A DNA stretch of 64,000 bases, taken from assembly GCF_900129575.1 (NCBI RefSeq), contig NZ_FQWE01000004.1, positions 248,001-312,000 on the forward strand, given 5' to 3'. Source of the DNA: Flavobacterium segetis (GTDB taxonomy: Bacteria > Bacteroidota > Bacteroidia > Flavobacteriales > Flavobacteriaceae). Under the pieces are notes generated by a model. That model was not told the origin of the DNA and searched no databases. It saw nothing but the letters and a program-made list of their open reading frames with translations. Below, piece by piece: positions 16,911 to 24,832 of the stretch. The position numbers were made by a program, and so were the translations under genes. Numbering within the stretch: the first letter of the stretch is position 1; each line of letters begins with the position of its first letter.

Positions 16911-17174
16911 TTGTAAATTTTTATCCGAACTTTTTGGCAATAGGCATTAAACACTAAGCATAACATAACTTTTAGCTTAGATCTCATGCCTCACAGCTGA
17001 ATTGTCAGGATGGATTAAACAATAATTTAACAGGTATTGGACCCGGGGAAACTTAAAGATTTGAGATTGTCGACTTTTGATTCTTGATTTCTGATTTTTT
17101 TTAATCTGAAATCTACAATCGTTAATCTTAATTCTTAAATCATTCCGTTTCGATTTCAATGAACTTTTAAAAAG

Positions 17175-17200
17175 AAAAAAGTAGTTAAAAACTACTTTTT
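17175..17200 (-). terminator. Terminator of the 30-residue basic protein gene
   Basis: On the minus strand AAAAAGTAGTT, a short loop and AACTACTTTTTT form a hairpin with a T run. It includes the stop codon of the small gene. Confidence 0.75.
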
Positions 17201-17284
17201 CTTTTTGTGACGGTTAGCTCTCGCTCTTTTCTTACGTTTGTGCGTTGCTACCTTATGTCTCTTTCTTTTCTTACCACTTGGCAT
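17192..17284 (-). CDS. 30-residue highly basic protein, probable ribosomal
   Basis: A minus-strand ORF from the ATG at 17284 to a TAG at 17192-17194 encodes MPSGKKRKRHKVATHKRKKR followed by ARANRHKKKK. More than half of its residues are Lys, Arg or His. Very small basic proteins of this type are conserved in Bacteroidota and are believed to be ribosome constituents (the bTHX or bL38 kind). I cannot say which from sequence alone. A terminator overlaps its stop codon, which supports a real transcription unit. It lies 30 bp downstream of the HU gene and may be co-transcribed with it. Confidence 0.75.
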   Translation of the reverse strand: MPSGKKRKRHKVATHKRKKRARANRHKKKK

Positions 17285-17314
17285 ATCTTGTCGATTTTAT
17301 GATTAATTAATATA

Positions 17315-17605
17315 TTATTTTGCTTCGTTATTTATCTTAACTCCTTCTACGAAAACTTTTGCAGGTTTAAATGCTGGAATATTGTGTGCAGGAATTTTTA
17401 TTGTTGTGTTTTTTGAGATATTTCTACCTGTCTTTTCAGCTCTAGTTTTCACAATAAAACTTCCAAAACCTCTTAAATATACATTGTCTCCTGTCTCTAA
17501 TGAATTTTTTACTTCATTCATAAAAGTCTCTACAGTTGCCTGCACATCTCCTTTTTCAAGACCAAGTTTCTCTGAAATTTTTGCTACGATATCTGCTTTC
17601 GTCAT
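17315..17605 (-). CDS. HU-family DNA-binding protein
   Basis: A 96-residue HU/IHF-type nucleoid protein. The start is the ATG at 17605 (MTKADIVAKISEKLGLEKGD), the conserved HU start. Upstream in-frame codons to 17680 lie in the promoter and are not used. The family body is clear: VQATVETFMNEVKNSLETGD, VYLRGFGSFIVKTR, and the DNA-bending arm AEKTGRNISKNTTIKIPAHN with IPAFKPAK, including the intercalating proline. It binds DNA without strong sequence specificity as a dimer. Transcription runs on towards the 30-residue basic protein gene. Confidence 0.93.
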   Translation of the reverse strand: MTKADIVAKISEKLGLEKGDVQATVETFMNEVKNSLETGDNVYLRGFGSFIVKTRAEKTGRNISKNTTIKIPAHNIPAFKPAKVFVEGVKINNEAK

Positions 17606-17648
17606 TTTCTTTCCTATTATATTATGTTGTACTATTTTTTTGAGGTTG

Positions 17649-17680
17649 CAAATATAGGAATTTAAAAAACAATTATTCAA
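17649..17680 (-). promoter_or_regulatory. Full flavobacterial promoter of the HU gene
   Basis: On the minus strand TTG (17678-17680), a 21-bp spacer and TATATTTG (17649-17656) match the TTG-N17-21-TAnnTTTG consensus. The start codon is 44 nt downstream. Confidence 0.7.
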
Positions 17681-17713
17681 GCTAATTCATTAAATTTTAA
17701 TCACATAAACTTT

Positions 17714-17721
17714 TACTTTTG
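17714..17721 (+). promoter_or_regulatory. -7 promoter element of mutY
   Basis: TACTTTTG fits TAnnTTTG and lies 17 nt before the mutY start. The divergent HU promoter is about 35 bp to the left. Confidence 0.5.
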
Positions 17722-17738
17722 CAGTCTAATATTTAAAC

Positions 17739-18779
17739 ATGAATTTTTCTAACTTACTGATAAAATGGTACTTACAAAACAAGCGTAATTTACCATGGCG
17801 AAACACTACTAATCCTTATCCTATTTGGCTCTCCGAAATCATGTTACAACAGACGAGAGTTGCGCAAGGAACGCCTTATTTTTTATCATTTACAACCACT
17901 TTTCCCACCGTTTTTGATTTGGCAGCAGCCAGTGAAGAACAAGTGCTAAAACTATGGCAAGGATTAGGTTATTACTCTCGTGCTCGAAATCTACATGAAA
18001 CAGCTCAACATATAGCCTCTGATTTAAATGGAATATTCCCTGATAACTACAGTGACTTACTCAAATTAAAAGGAGTCGGCGAATATACCGCTGCAGCAAT
18101 TGCCTCTTTCGCCTATAATGAAGTGGTTCCCGTTGTTGACGGAAATGTGTTTAGAGTATTATCACGTTATTTTGATATTGAAACCGATATTGCTCAAGCT
18201 TCCGCCAAAAAAAAGTTTACTGCTTTAGCTTTCGAATTAATACCAAAAGACAATCCTGCGCTTTTCAATCAAGCGATTATGGAATTCGGTGCTTTGCAAT
18301 GCGTTCCTAAAAGTCCTAATTGTAGTATTTGTATTTTTAACGAAAGTTGCGCTGCCTTGCAAAAGAATAAAGTAGGTCAATTGCCCGTAAAGTCTAAAAA
18401 GTTAAAAGTGCGCAATCGCTACTTTAATTATATAGTTGCATCAGATGAAAATGACAACACTATAATTCAAAAACGAACTGCTAAAGGAATTTGGCATAAT
18501 TTATATGAGTTTCCATTACTAGAAACAGAAAAAGAGGAAGGTTTTGATTTTGTTTCAGAACAAATACAAAATGAATATTTTAAAGAAAATAGTATTTCAA
18601 GCATATTAGAAACCAACGATAAGAGTATTGTACATAAGTTATCGCACCAGCATTTGCATATTAAGTTCTGGAAAGTCAATATAAACGGTACTATTAAGGA
18701 AGGAATAGATCAAGAGACATTACAGTCATTCCCTTTCCCGATTGTGATTCATAATTTTATTGAAAAGGAATTAAATTAA
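17739..18779 (+). CDS. mutY: A/G-specific adenine glycosylase MutY
   Basis: A 346-residue base-excision repair enzyme that removes adenine mispaired with 8-oxoguanine. The catalytic Glu is in SEIMLQQTRV. The helix-hairpin-helix is LKGVGEYTAAAIASFAY and the catalytic Asp is in VPVVDGNVFRVLSRYF. The four iron-sulfur cysteines follow as C-x6-C-x2-C-x5-C in QCVPKSPNCSICIFNESCAAL-like context (about 188-204). A C-terminal NUDIX-like domain from about 225 recognises 8-oxoG. The order mutY-ssb-gldE-gldD is, as I recall, conserved in Flavobacterium. Confidence 0.95.
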   Translation: MNFSNLLIKWYLQNKRNLPWRNTTNPYPIWLSEIMLQQTRVAQGTPYFLSFTTTFPTVFDLAAASEEQVLKLWQGLGYYSRARNLHETAQHIASDLNGIFPDNYSDLLKLKGVGEYTAAAIASFAYNEVVPVVDGNVFRVLSRYFDIETDIAQASAKKKFTALAFELIPKDNPALFNQAIMEFGALQCVPKSPNCSICIFNESCAALQKNKVGQLPVKSKKLKVRNRYFNYIVASDENDNTIIQKRTAKGIWHNLYEFPLLETEKEEGFDFVSEQIQNEYFKENSISSILETNDKSIVHKLSHQHLHIKFWKVNINGTIKEGIDQETLQSFPFPIVIHNFIEKELN

Positions 18780-18796
18780 ATATTTCTAAAAAAATG

Positions 18797-18804
18797 TATC
18801 TTTG
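18797..18804 (+). promoter_or_regulatory. -7 promoter element of ssb
   Basis: TATCTTTG fits TAnnTTTG, 20 nt before the ssb start. No TTG lies at the expected distance. Confidence 0.45.
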
Positions 18805-18824
18805 GTATAAATACCACCATCTAC

Positions 18825-19265
18825 ATGAACGGAACATTAAATAAAGTAATGCTAATTGGTTTTCTTGGCGACGACATCAAAATGCACTATTTTGATGGGG
18901 GCAATTGCATCGGAAGATTTCAGTTAGCAACAAATGAAGTTTATATTAATAAAACTACCAATGAAAAAATCACCTCTACAGAGTGGCACAACTTGGTTAT
19001 ACGCAATAAAGCCGCTGAACTTTGTGAAAAATATCTTTCAAAAGGAGACAAAATATACGTTGAAGGCCGTATCAAATCGCGCCAATGGCAAGCGGAAGAC
19101 GGAAGTACTAAACACACTAGCGAAATCCAGGTAACTGAATTTACTTTTCTAACCACTAAAAAAGAGAGTGAAAGTAACAAACAATTTCCTGTAGCTGATA
19201 TTCCAAAAAACACTAATTTTGACCCAGAGAAAAATGTCTTGCCGGTAAACGACTTGCCCTTTTGA
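18825..19265 (+). CDS. ssb: Single-stranded DNA-binding protein
   Basis: A 146-residue OB-fold protein that coats ssDNA in replication and repair. The N-terminal strand MNGTLNKVMLIGFLGDDIKM, the STEWHNLVIRNKAAELCEKYLS segment, GDKIYVEGRIKSRQWQ and the QVTEFTFL strand are characteristic. The acidic C-terminal tip, normally DDLPF or DDDIPF, is here VNDLPF, so the protein-interaction tail is present with one acidic residue fewer. It lies between mutY and gldE on the same strand. Confidence 0.95.
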   Translation: MNGTLNKVMLIGFLGDDIKMHYFDGGNCIGRFQLATNEVYINKTTNEKITSTEWHNLVIRNKAAELCEKYLSKGDKIYVEGRIKSRQWQAEDGSTKHTSEIQVTEFTFLTTKKESESNKQFPVADIPKNTNFDPEKNVLPVNDLPF

Positions 19266-19288
19266 TTGTTTAACTAATTTTTATTAAT

Positions 19289-20584
19289 GTGGACCCAGAG
19301 CCCAGTTTGTTTTTTACCAATGCAATTGACGCTAATTTAGCAATTGCCATTTTAGGAATAATACTTTTATTATTATGCTCTGCATTAATTTCTGGAGCTG
19401 GGGTTGCTTTATTTTCGCTGTCACAAAAAGACATTGATGAAATTACTGCAAAAAATAATTCTAAAGGAAAAGTAATAGCTAAACTTCTAGAAAAGCCTAA
19501 AAAATTGCTAGCAACACTAATGGTTGCTAATAATTTTATAAATATTACCATAATATTATTTTTCTCTATAATAGGTAAAAATATTTTTAAGGCCATCGAA
19601 ATTCCACTTTTAAAGCTTGTTGTTGAAATCACTGTAATCACCATTTTAATTTTACTATTTGGAGAAGTTTTACCAAAAGTATATGCCAGTAGAAACAGCA
19701 TCAACTTTGCTAAAATTATTGTTTATCCTATTGGATTTTTAAATAAAATACTCTCGCCAATAAGTACTCCTATGCGAGCACTTACTATTTATCTGCACAA
19801 CAAATTTGGAAAACAAAAGACAAATTTCTCAGTAGATCAATTATCACAAGCGCTTGAACTTACCGCTTCAGATGAAACGTCTACTGAAGAGCAGAAAATT
19901 TTAGAAGGAATTGTTAGTTTTGGAAATACAGATACACGCCAAGTAATGAGTCCAAGGATAGATATATTCGCTTTAGAAATATCAGAGTCATTTATTGCGA
20001 TTTGTCCGAAAATAATCGAAAAAGGGTATTCTAGAATTCCAGTTTACAGAGATAATATCGACCAAATAGAAGGTGTTCTATATGTCAAGGATTTATTACC
20101 ACACATTAATACTAATGAATTTGATTGGGTATCTTTAGTACGTGAACCTTTCTTTATTCCTGAAAATAAAAAATTAGATAATTTGTTGAAAGATTTTCAA
20201 AGTATGAAAAGTCATCTTGCTATTGTTGTAGACGAATATGGAGGTACTTCCGGATTAGTGTCACTTGAAGATGTAATTGAAGAAATTGTAGGCGATATTA
20301 GTGACGAATTTGATGATGATAATAGTAGCTTCTCTAAAATTGATGACAAAAATTTTCTTTTTGAAGGCAAAATAAATTTAAAAGATTTTTATCGCATTAT
20401 TGAAGTTGACGAAGAATTATTTGAACATAAAAAAGGAGAAGCAGAAACACTTGCTGGATTTATTCTCGAGCTTTTAGGTAATTTTCCAAAAAAAAATCAG
20501 AAGATTTCATTGGGAAATTGCTTATTTATCATCGAAACGGTCGATCAAAAAAGGATAAAACAAATTAAAGTAACTATTGATTAA
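19289..20584 (+). CDS. gldE: Gliding motility-associated protein GldE (CNNM/CBS family)
   Basis: A 431-residue inner-membrane protein. The start is a GTG at 19289. No ATG is in this frame nearby, and the resulting MDPEPS start is what I recall for GldE. Three or four membrane segments of the CNNM/DUF21 domain lie in residues 15-160 (LISGAGVALFSLSQKDIDEI, GEVLPKVYASR). A CBS pair follows at about 205-330 (DTRQVMSPRIDIFAL, VDEYGGTSGLVSLEDVIEEI), then a CorC-type transporter-associated domain at the end. GldE supports gliding and type IX secretion together with GldD, encoded just downstream with a 5-bp gap. Confidence 0.9.
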   Translation: MDPEPSLFFTNAIDANLAIAILGIILLLLCSALISGAGVALFSLSQKDIDEITAKNNSKGKVIAKLLEKPKKLLATLMVANNFINITIILFFSIIGKNIFKAIEIPLLKLVVEITVITILILLFGEVLPKVYASRNSINFAKIIVYPIGFLNKILSPISTPMRALTIYLHNKFGKQKTNFSVDQLSQALELTASDETSTEEQKILEGIVSFGNTDTRQVMSPRIDIFALEISESFIAICPKIIEKGYSRIPVYRDNIDQIEGVLYVKDLLPHINTNEFDWVSLVREPFFIPENKKLDNLLKDFQSMKSHLAIVVDEYGGTSGLVSLEDVIEEIVGDISDEFDDDNSSFSKIDDKNFLFEGKINLKDFYRIIEVDEELFEHKKGEAETLAGFILELLGNFPKKNQKISLGNCLFIIETVDQKRIKQIKVTID

Positions 20585-20589
20585 GTAAA

Positions 20590-21153
20590 ATGATAAAAAA
20601 AACAATCTCCTTGGGAATGGCAATTGTGCTTGTAATCGTCACTTCTAGCTGTAAAGAAGAAGTGTTACCTAAACCTTCAAGCTACTTACGACTGGATTAT
20701 CCCGAAGCTAAATACGCGGATTTTGAAAATCAATGTCCTTATGCTTTTGAAATAAATTCAGATGCTATTGTTAGAAAAGGTAAAAACTGTGATCTAACAA
20801 TTACTTATCCTAAAATGAAGGCAACTATATATTTGACTTACAAACCTGTGAATAAAAATATAGATAATCTTTTACGTGACGCACAAAAATTAACTTACGA
20901 ACATGTAATAAAAGCCGATGACATTTTAGAGCAACCTTATTTGAATCCCGATAAAAAGGTCTTTGGGATGTTTTACCAAGTAGAGGGAAATGCGGCGACA
21001 AATTCACAATTTTACGCAACTGATAGTACTAAACATTTTGTAACAGGGTCTGTTTATTTCTATGCTAAACCCAATTATGATTCGATCATGCCGGCAGCTA
21101 GTTATATAAAAAATGATATGCAGCGCATTATGGAAACCTTAAAATGGAAATGA
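20590..21153 (+). CDS. gldD: Gliding motility lipoprotein GldD
   Basis: A 187-residue lipoprotein with a signal peptide ending VIVTSSC, so Cys21 should be lipidated. The mature part has SYLRLDYPEAKYADFE, CPYAFEI, CDLTITYPKMKATIYLTYKP and the C-terminal FYAKPNYDSIMPAASYIKND, which match GldD. In Flavobacterium johnsoniae GldD is required for gliding and is functionally linked with the type IX secretion machinery. It probably acts at a membrane as an assembly factor. It is the last gene of the mutY-ssb-gldE-gldD run and is followed by a bidirectional terminator. Confidence 0.92.
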   Translation: MIKKTISLGMAIVLVIVTSSCKEEVLPKPSSYLRLDYPEAKYADFENQCPYAFEINSDAIVRKGKNCDLTITYPKMKATIYLTYKPVNKNIDNLLRDAQKLTYEHVIKADDILEQPYLNPDKKVFGMFYQVEGNAATNSQFYATDSTKHFVTGSVYFYAKPNYDSIMPAASYIKNDMQRIMETLKWK

Positions 21154-21161
21154 TTAAAAGC

Positions 21162-21197
21162 AAAAAAGCATTCGAGACTAACGAATGCTTTTTTTTA
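21162..21197. terminator. Bidirectional terminator after gldD
   Basis: AAAAAAGCATTCG, loop, CGAATGCTTTTTTTT lies between the convergent gldD and HMA lipoprotein genes. Confidence 0.85.
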
Positions 21198-21211
21198 AAA
21201 TTAAAAATACC

Positions 21212-21598
21212 TTAGATCTTCATATCCTTTACTGAATAAGTTTTACCATCTGCTGCAGCTTCGACGGCTTTAGTTAGTTTTTCTGGATTTTGAACTGTTT
21301 TGTCAAAAGTCACGGTTGCTAATTTTGTGTCAAAATCTACCTTCGCTACCTGAACACCATTTAAATTTGTTAAATCTTCTTGTATTGTTTTGGCACAGCC
21401 TATTGCACAAGTCATTCCTTCGACAGCGAATGTTGCAGTTTGTAGGTTAGCAGCAACTATTTCTTTTTTCGCTTTTGGAGGTGCAACTTCTGTTGTTTCC
21501 AAATTTTCTTTCACATCTGAATCCTCAGCTTTTTCTTTACAGCCTACAAATAAAATACTTGCAAGTGATAGCGTCAGTATTGATTTTTTGAAATTCAT
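21212..21598 (-). CDS. HMA-domain lipoprotein with a CxxxC metal motif
   Basis: A 128-residue exported lipoprotein. Signal peptide and lipobox end at ILFVGC (Cys20). A Glu/Lys-rich linker of about 30 residues follows, then one heavy-metal-associated domain from about 57. The metal motif reads EGMTCAIGCAKTIQ, so the two cysteines are separated by three residues instead of the standard two. The strand GVQVAKVDFDTKLATVTFD is normal. It likely binds a transition metal on the outside of the inner membrane. A TAATTTTG promoter element is at 21639-21646. No transporter gene is adjacent, so it may act alone. Confidence 0.8.
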   Translation of the reverse strand: MNFKKSILTLSLASILFVGCKEKAEDSDVKENLETTEVAPPKAKKEIVAANLQTATFAVEGMTCAIGCAKTIQEDLTNLNGVQVAKVDFDTKLATVTFDKTVQNPEKLTKAVEAAADGKTYSVKDMKI

Positions 21599-21638
21599 GA
21601 TCCTATATTTTATTAGTTAAAAACAATTTTTCTACATG

Positions 21639-21646
21639 CAAAATTA
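21639..21646 (-). promoter_or_regulatory. -7 promoter element of the HMA lipoprotein gene
   Basis: TAATTTTG on the minus strand fits TAnnTTTG and is 40 nt before the start codon. Confidence 0.45.
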
Positions 21647-21705
21647 ATCAAAAAAAGAGTGTCTAATTCATAAAATATTTACAATTTTGGGGCAAAATAT
21701 TTTTT

Positions 21706-22572
21706 ATGGAATCGAAGCAATTAAAGTGGTTGTATTTAGGAGCCCTTGCATTAGTTTGGGGTAGTTCATTTATCTTGATAAAAAAGGGACTAATTGGTTT
21801 GTCTGCATTGCAAGTAGGATCATTACGAATTATTTTTGCTTCAATTTTTCTATTATTAATAGGATTTAAAACGCTAAAAAAAATTCCAGCTCAAAAATGG
21901 AAATACATTGCATTAACATCTTTATTTGGCACTTTTATACCTGCCTATTTATTTGCCATAGCACAAACTGAAATTGATAGCTCAGTCAGTTCAATATTAA
22001 ATTCCCTTACTCCTTTAAATACATTAATTCTAGGTGCTCTAGTTTTTGGTTTGCAGTTTAAGCGCAATCAAATTATTGGAATTCTAATTGGTTTACTGGG
22101 AAGTACCTTGCTAATTTTAAATGGTGCAATGAATCATCCAGAGCAAAATTATTACTACGCTATATTAGTATTGATTGCCTCTATTTGTTATGCTGTAAAT
22201 GTAAATTTAATTAAGAAATATCTACATGATTTGAGTCCATTGAGTATTACGACAGGGAATTTTATGGTACTATTTGTGCCAGCTTTCTCTGTTCTATTTT
22301 TCACAGACTTTTTTGACGTACTAAATGAAATAAAAGTACAGCATTCTATCCTTTTTATAATGGTTCTTGGGATTGTAGGTACAGGAATTGCAAATATTCT
22401 TTTCTTTAAATTAATCCAAATGTCATCGCCAGTTTTTGCCACATCAGTGACCTACTTAATACCTGTAGTAGCTTTTAGTTGGGGATTATTTGATAACGAA
22501 ATGCTAACGCCTATTCAATTTTTTGGGGCATTTATTATTTTAATTGGTGTGTATTTATCGGCTAGAAAGTAA
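21706..22572 (+). CDS. EamA/DMT-family transporter
   Basis: A 288-residue inner-membrane protein of the drug/metabolite transporter superfamily with ten predicted hydrophobic helices arranged as two EamA repeats. The N-terminal repeat begins WLYLGALALVWGSSFILIKK with GLSALQVGSLRIIFA. The second begins near residue 145 (YYYAILVLIASICYAVNVNL) and ends in PVVAFSWGLFDNEMLTPIQF. The substrate cannot be read from sequence; members export metabolites or amino acids. The gene stands alone and is divergent from the HMA lipoprotein gene. Confidence 0.88.
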   Translation: MESKQLKWLYLGALALVWGSSFILIKKGLIGLSALQVGSLRIIFASIFLLLIGFKTLKKIPAQKWKYIALTSLFGTFIPAYLFAIAQTEIDSSVSSILNSLTPLNTLILGALVFGLQFKRNQIIGILIGLLGSTLLILNGAMNHPEQNYYYAILVLIASICYAVNVNLIKKYLHDLSPLSITTGNFMVLFVPAFSVLFFTDFFDVLNEIKVQHSILFIMVLGIVGTGIANILFFKLIQMSSPVFATSVTYLIPVVAFSWGLFDNEMLTPIQFFGAFIILIGVYLSARK

Positions 22573-22728
22573 TTTTTAGTTTTAAGTGTTCGTTCATGGT
22601 TGGCAGCTTTTAGTGTTCAAAATTTGATATTCAGGATTTAGCTGATGTATCTACTGAGCTGATTTTGAAAGAAAACAACCAAAATATATATTTATTTTTA
22701 AATTTAATAAAACAGATAAAAATAGCAA

Positions 22729-22752
22729 AGGCTGCCTAATTTAGGCAGCCTC
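22729..22752. terminator. Hairpin after the M16 gene pair
   Basis: AGGCTGCCTAA and TTAGGCAGCCT form a perfect 11-bp palindrome around one base, 24 nt downstream of the last M16 gene on the minus strand. A T-rich stretch follows after a few bases. Confidence 0.7.
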
Positions 22753-22775
22753 TTACTTATTAATAAGATTGATAT

Positions 22776-24824
22776 CTATTGAAAATCAGTATCTGAAACA
22801 CCTTCATTAATTTTTACCTCAGACATTTTGATGTCTAATTCAAAACCAACATTTTGGATGATATTAAATGGAACTTTAACACCTTTTATCTCTTTGTAAT
22901 CACCAAAATTAGTAGTTTGTGTCATGCTCTGACCGCCTTGTTCCACAACTTTAGATTCTGCTAATTTTAGTCCAGAAGTAACATCGTAAAAATAGGTTGT
23001 TTTTCCGTTCTTAACGGCGTAAGCATCTTTCCCATTTACTGATTCGATACTATCTAAAGTTAAGTCTTGCTTTTTAGAGAGAGAAAGCTCTTCAAATGGA
23101 GTCGCTCCTGCTTTCATTTCAGCAAGTGCTACTCCTTCAATATTTTGACGCTGTCCCTGTTGCATAACGTAGCCACCTTTATCGTTCACTACTTGCTTCA
23201 TTAAGCTCATTGTGCCCATTGCTAATTCAACCATCATCCTACCTTTAACATCTATTTTAGAAGTAAAACTTAAAGGTGATGGAGCTTGTGGAATAGTTGT
23301 AGACCCATTCATCACAATTGTTTTTACAGCCGAAGCTGCTTTTTCTCCACCAATAGCTTTGATGTAAGTATAAATAACGCTTTTTGCTGTTACTCCTGCT
23401 GGAACTGGTTTTTTAAATTCTGGCTTAACAGTTGGATTTCCATATTTATCAAAGTATGAAACTGGTATATTTAATTTCTCTAATCCCGTAGCTACATCTG
23501 ATGCCTTTCCTACAATTATTATTCGGCTATTATCAGCTAAGAAGTACTTTTTTGCCACTCTCATAACATCATCAGCATTGACAGCGCTAATGTTTTTTAT
23601 ATAATTTTCATAAAAATCAGCAGGCAATCCCTGTGTTTGAATACGCAAAGCATATCCAGCTACTGTTTGGGGTTTTTCAATTTGCATTACAAATCGACCT
23701 ATGTAGCCAGCTTTTACACTAGCTAACATTTCATCAGTTACTTTTTCAGTTCTAATTTTTTTGAACTCCTTCATGATTTCTACAACGGTGCTGTCAGTAA
23801 CCGCGTTACGAACCTGTGTCGTTGCGCTAAAATTTGACACACGTTTATCTCCTCCTATTGAAGTTCTTGCACCATAAGTCCATCCATGTACTTCACGCAA
23901 ATTCATATTGATGTAACTGTTAAAGTCGCCTCCTAAGATTTGGTTTGCAATCAATACTGCAAAATAATCAGGATCAGTCATTTTAAGATTAGAAATATTA
24001 CCCACATAAACTTCTGATTGAACCGCATTTGGCATATCTACAAAGTTAATTTGAGTAGTTGCAACATCTTTTGGATCTGAGTAAGAAACAGCAGGTGCCG
24101 TCGCTTTCTTCCATGAACCAAAATACTTTTCTACCATTTTCTTTGTTTCCTTGAATTTTACATCACCTACAATGATAAGGTACGCGTTGCTTGGAACAAA
24201 ATAGGTATTGTAATTTACTTTAACATCTTGTAAGGTTACATTTTTCAATGTAGCTTCACTAACATATTCTCCTGCTGGATGATCCTTTCCAAAAGTAAGA
24301 AAATCGACTACTCTGCCTGCAACTGCCGCGACACTTTTTTCGTTTGCTTTTAAACCTTCAATTAGTTTAGTTTTTTCTTTATCAAATTCCTCTTGAGTGA
24401 AGTTTGGATTTAATGCGCCATCAGCCATTAATTCTAAAACCCTAGACGAATATTTTGATAATGTACTTGCAGCAGCACCATTAGAACTAAAATTAATATT
24501 AGCTCCTAAAAAATCTACCTCTTCATTAAAAGCAGTTTTAGAAATTTTGGTAGTACCGCTTCCCATTAGAGTACTGGTCATATCAGAGATGCCCTTTTTA
24601 TCTCCCTCAGCATATGGTTCATTATCTAATGTAAGGCTAAATGCCACTCTTGGTAATTTATGGTTTTCTACAACCATAACTTTTAAACCATTTTTTAATT
24701 CGAATGTTAATGGTTTTCCAATTTTCACTGTTGGAGCTACTCCTGGTTTTGGCTGGGGTATAATCTGTCCTTGCATAATAAGTGTTAAGAACAAGCTTGA
24801 TAAAATTAATATTGATTTTTTCAT
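22776..24824 (-). CDS. Non-catalytic M16 peptidase-family protein with a C-terminal extension
   Basis: A 682-residue exported protein (signal peptide about 1-19). Two M16 half-domains fill about 35-445. The HxxEH zinc motif expected near residue 80 is absent: the region reads GISDMTSTLMGSGT. The conserved NAYLIIVGDV and GWTYGARTSIGG segments show an intact fold, so it is probably the non-catalytic partner of the upstream peptidase. Residues about 465-682 form an extra domain with antiparallel strands (ATPFEELSLSKKQDLTLDSI, KGVKVPFNI) that resembles LolA-type lipoprotein carriers. The gap to the upstream M16 gene is 8 bp. Substrate unknown. Confidence 0.85.
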   Translation of the reverse strand: MKKSILILSSLFLTLIMQGQIIPQPKPGVAPTVKIGKPLTFELKNGLKVMVVENHKLPRVAFSLTLDNEPYAEGDKKGISDMTSTLMGSGTTKISKTAFNEEVDFLGANINFSSNGAAASTLSKYSSRVLELMADGALNPNFTQEEFDKEKTKLIEGLKANEKSVAAVAGRVVDFLTFGKDHPAGEYVSEATLKNVTLQDVKVNYNTYFVPSNAYLIIVGDVKFKETKKMVEKYFGSWKKATAPAVSYSDPKDVATTQINFVDMPNAVQSEVYVGNISNLKMTDPDYFAVLIANQILGGDFNSYINMNLREVHGWTYGARTSIGGDKRVSNFSATTQVRNAVTDSTVVEIMKEFKKIRTEKVTDEMLASVKAGYIGRFVMQIEKPQTVAGYALRIQTQGLPADFYENYIKNISAVNADDVMRVAKKYFLADNSRIIIVGKASDVATGLEKLNIPVSYFDKYGNPTVKPEFKKPVPAGVTAKSVIYTYIKAIGGEKAASAVKTIVMNGSTTIPQAPSPLSFTSKIDVKGRMMVELAMGTMSLMKQVVNDKGGYVMQQGQRQNIEGVALAEMKAGATPFEELSLSKKQDLTLDSIESVNGKDAYAVKNGKTTYFYDVTSGLKLAESKVVEQGGQSMTQTTNFGDYKEIKGVKVPFNIIQNVGFELDIKMSEVKINEGVSDTDFQ

Positions 24825-24832
24825 GATATATC

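Noticed and set aside
16977..17159. 60-codon frame between rng and the small basic protein gene
   Set aside because: Made of repetitive AAATC/AATCT-type sequence. The amino acids are a by-product of this simple repeat.
19270..19704. Minus-strand frame of 144 codons across gldE
   Set aside because: A shadow of the membrane-protein coding strand. Its hydrophobicity mirrors gldE.
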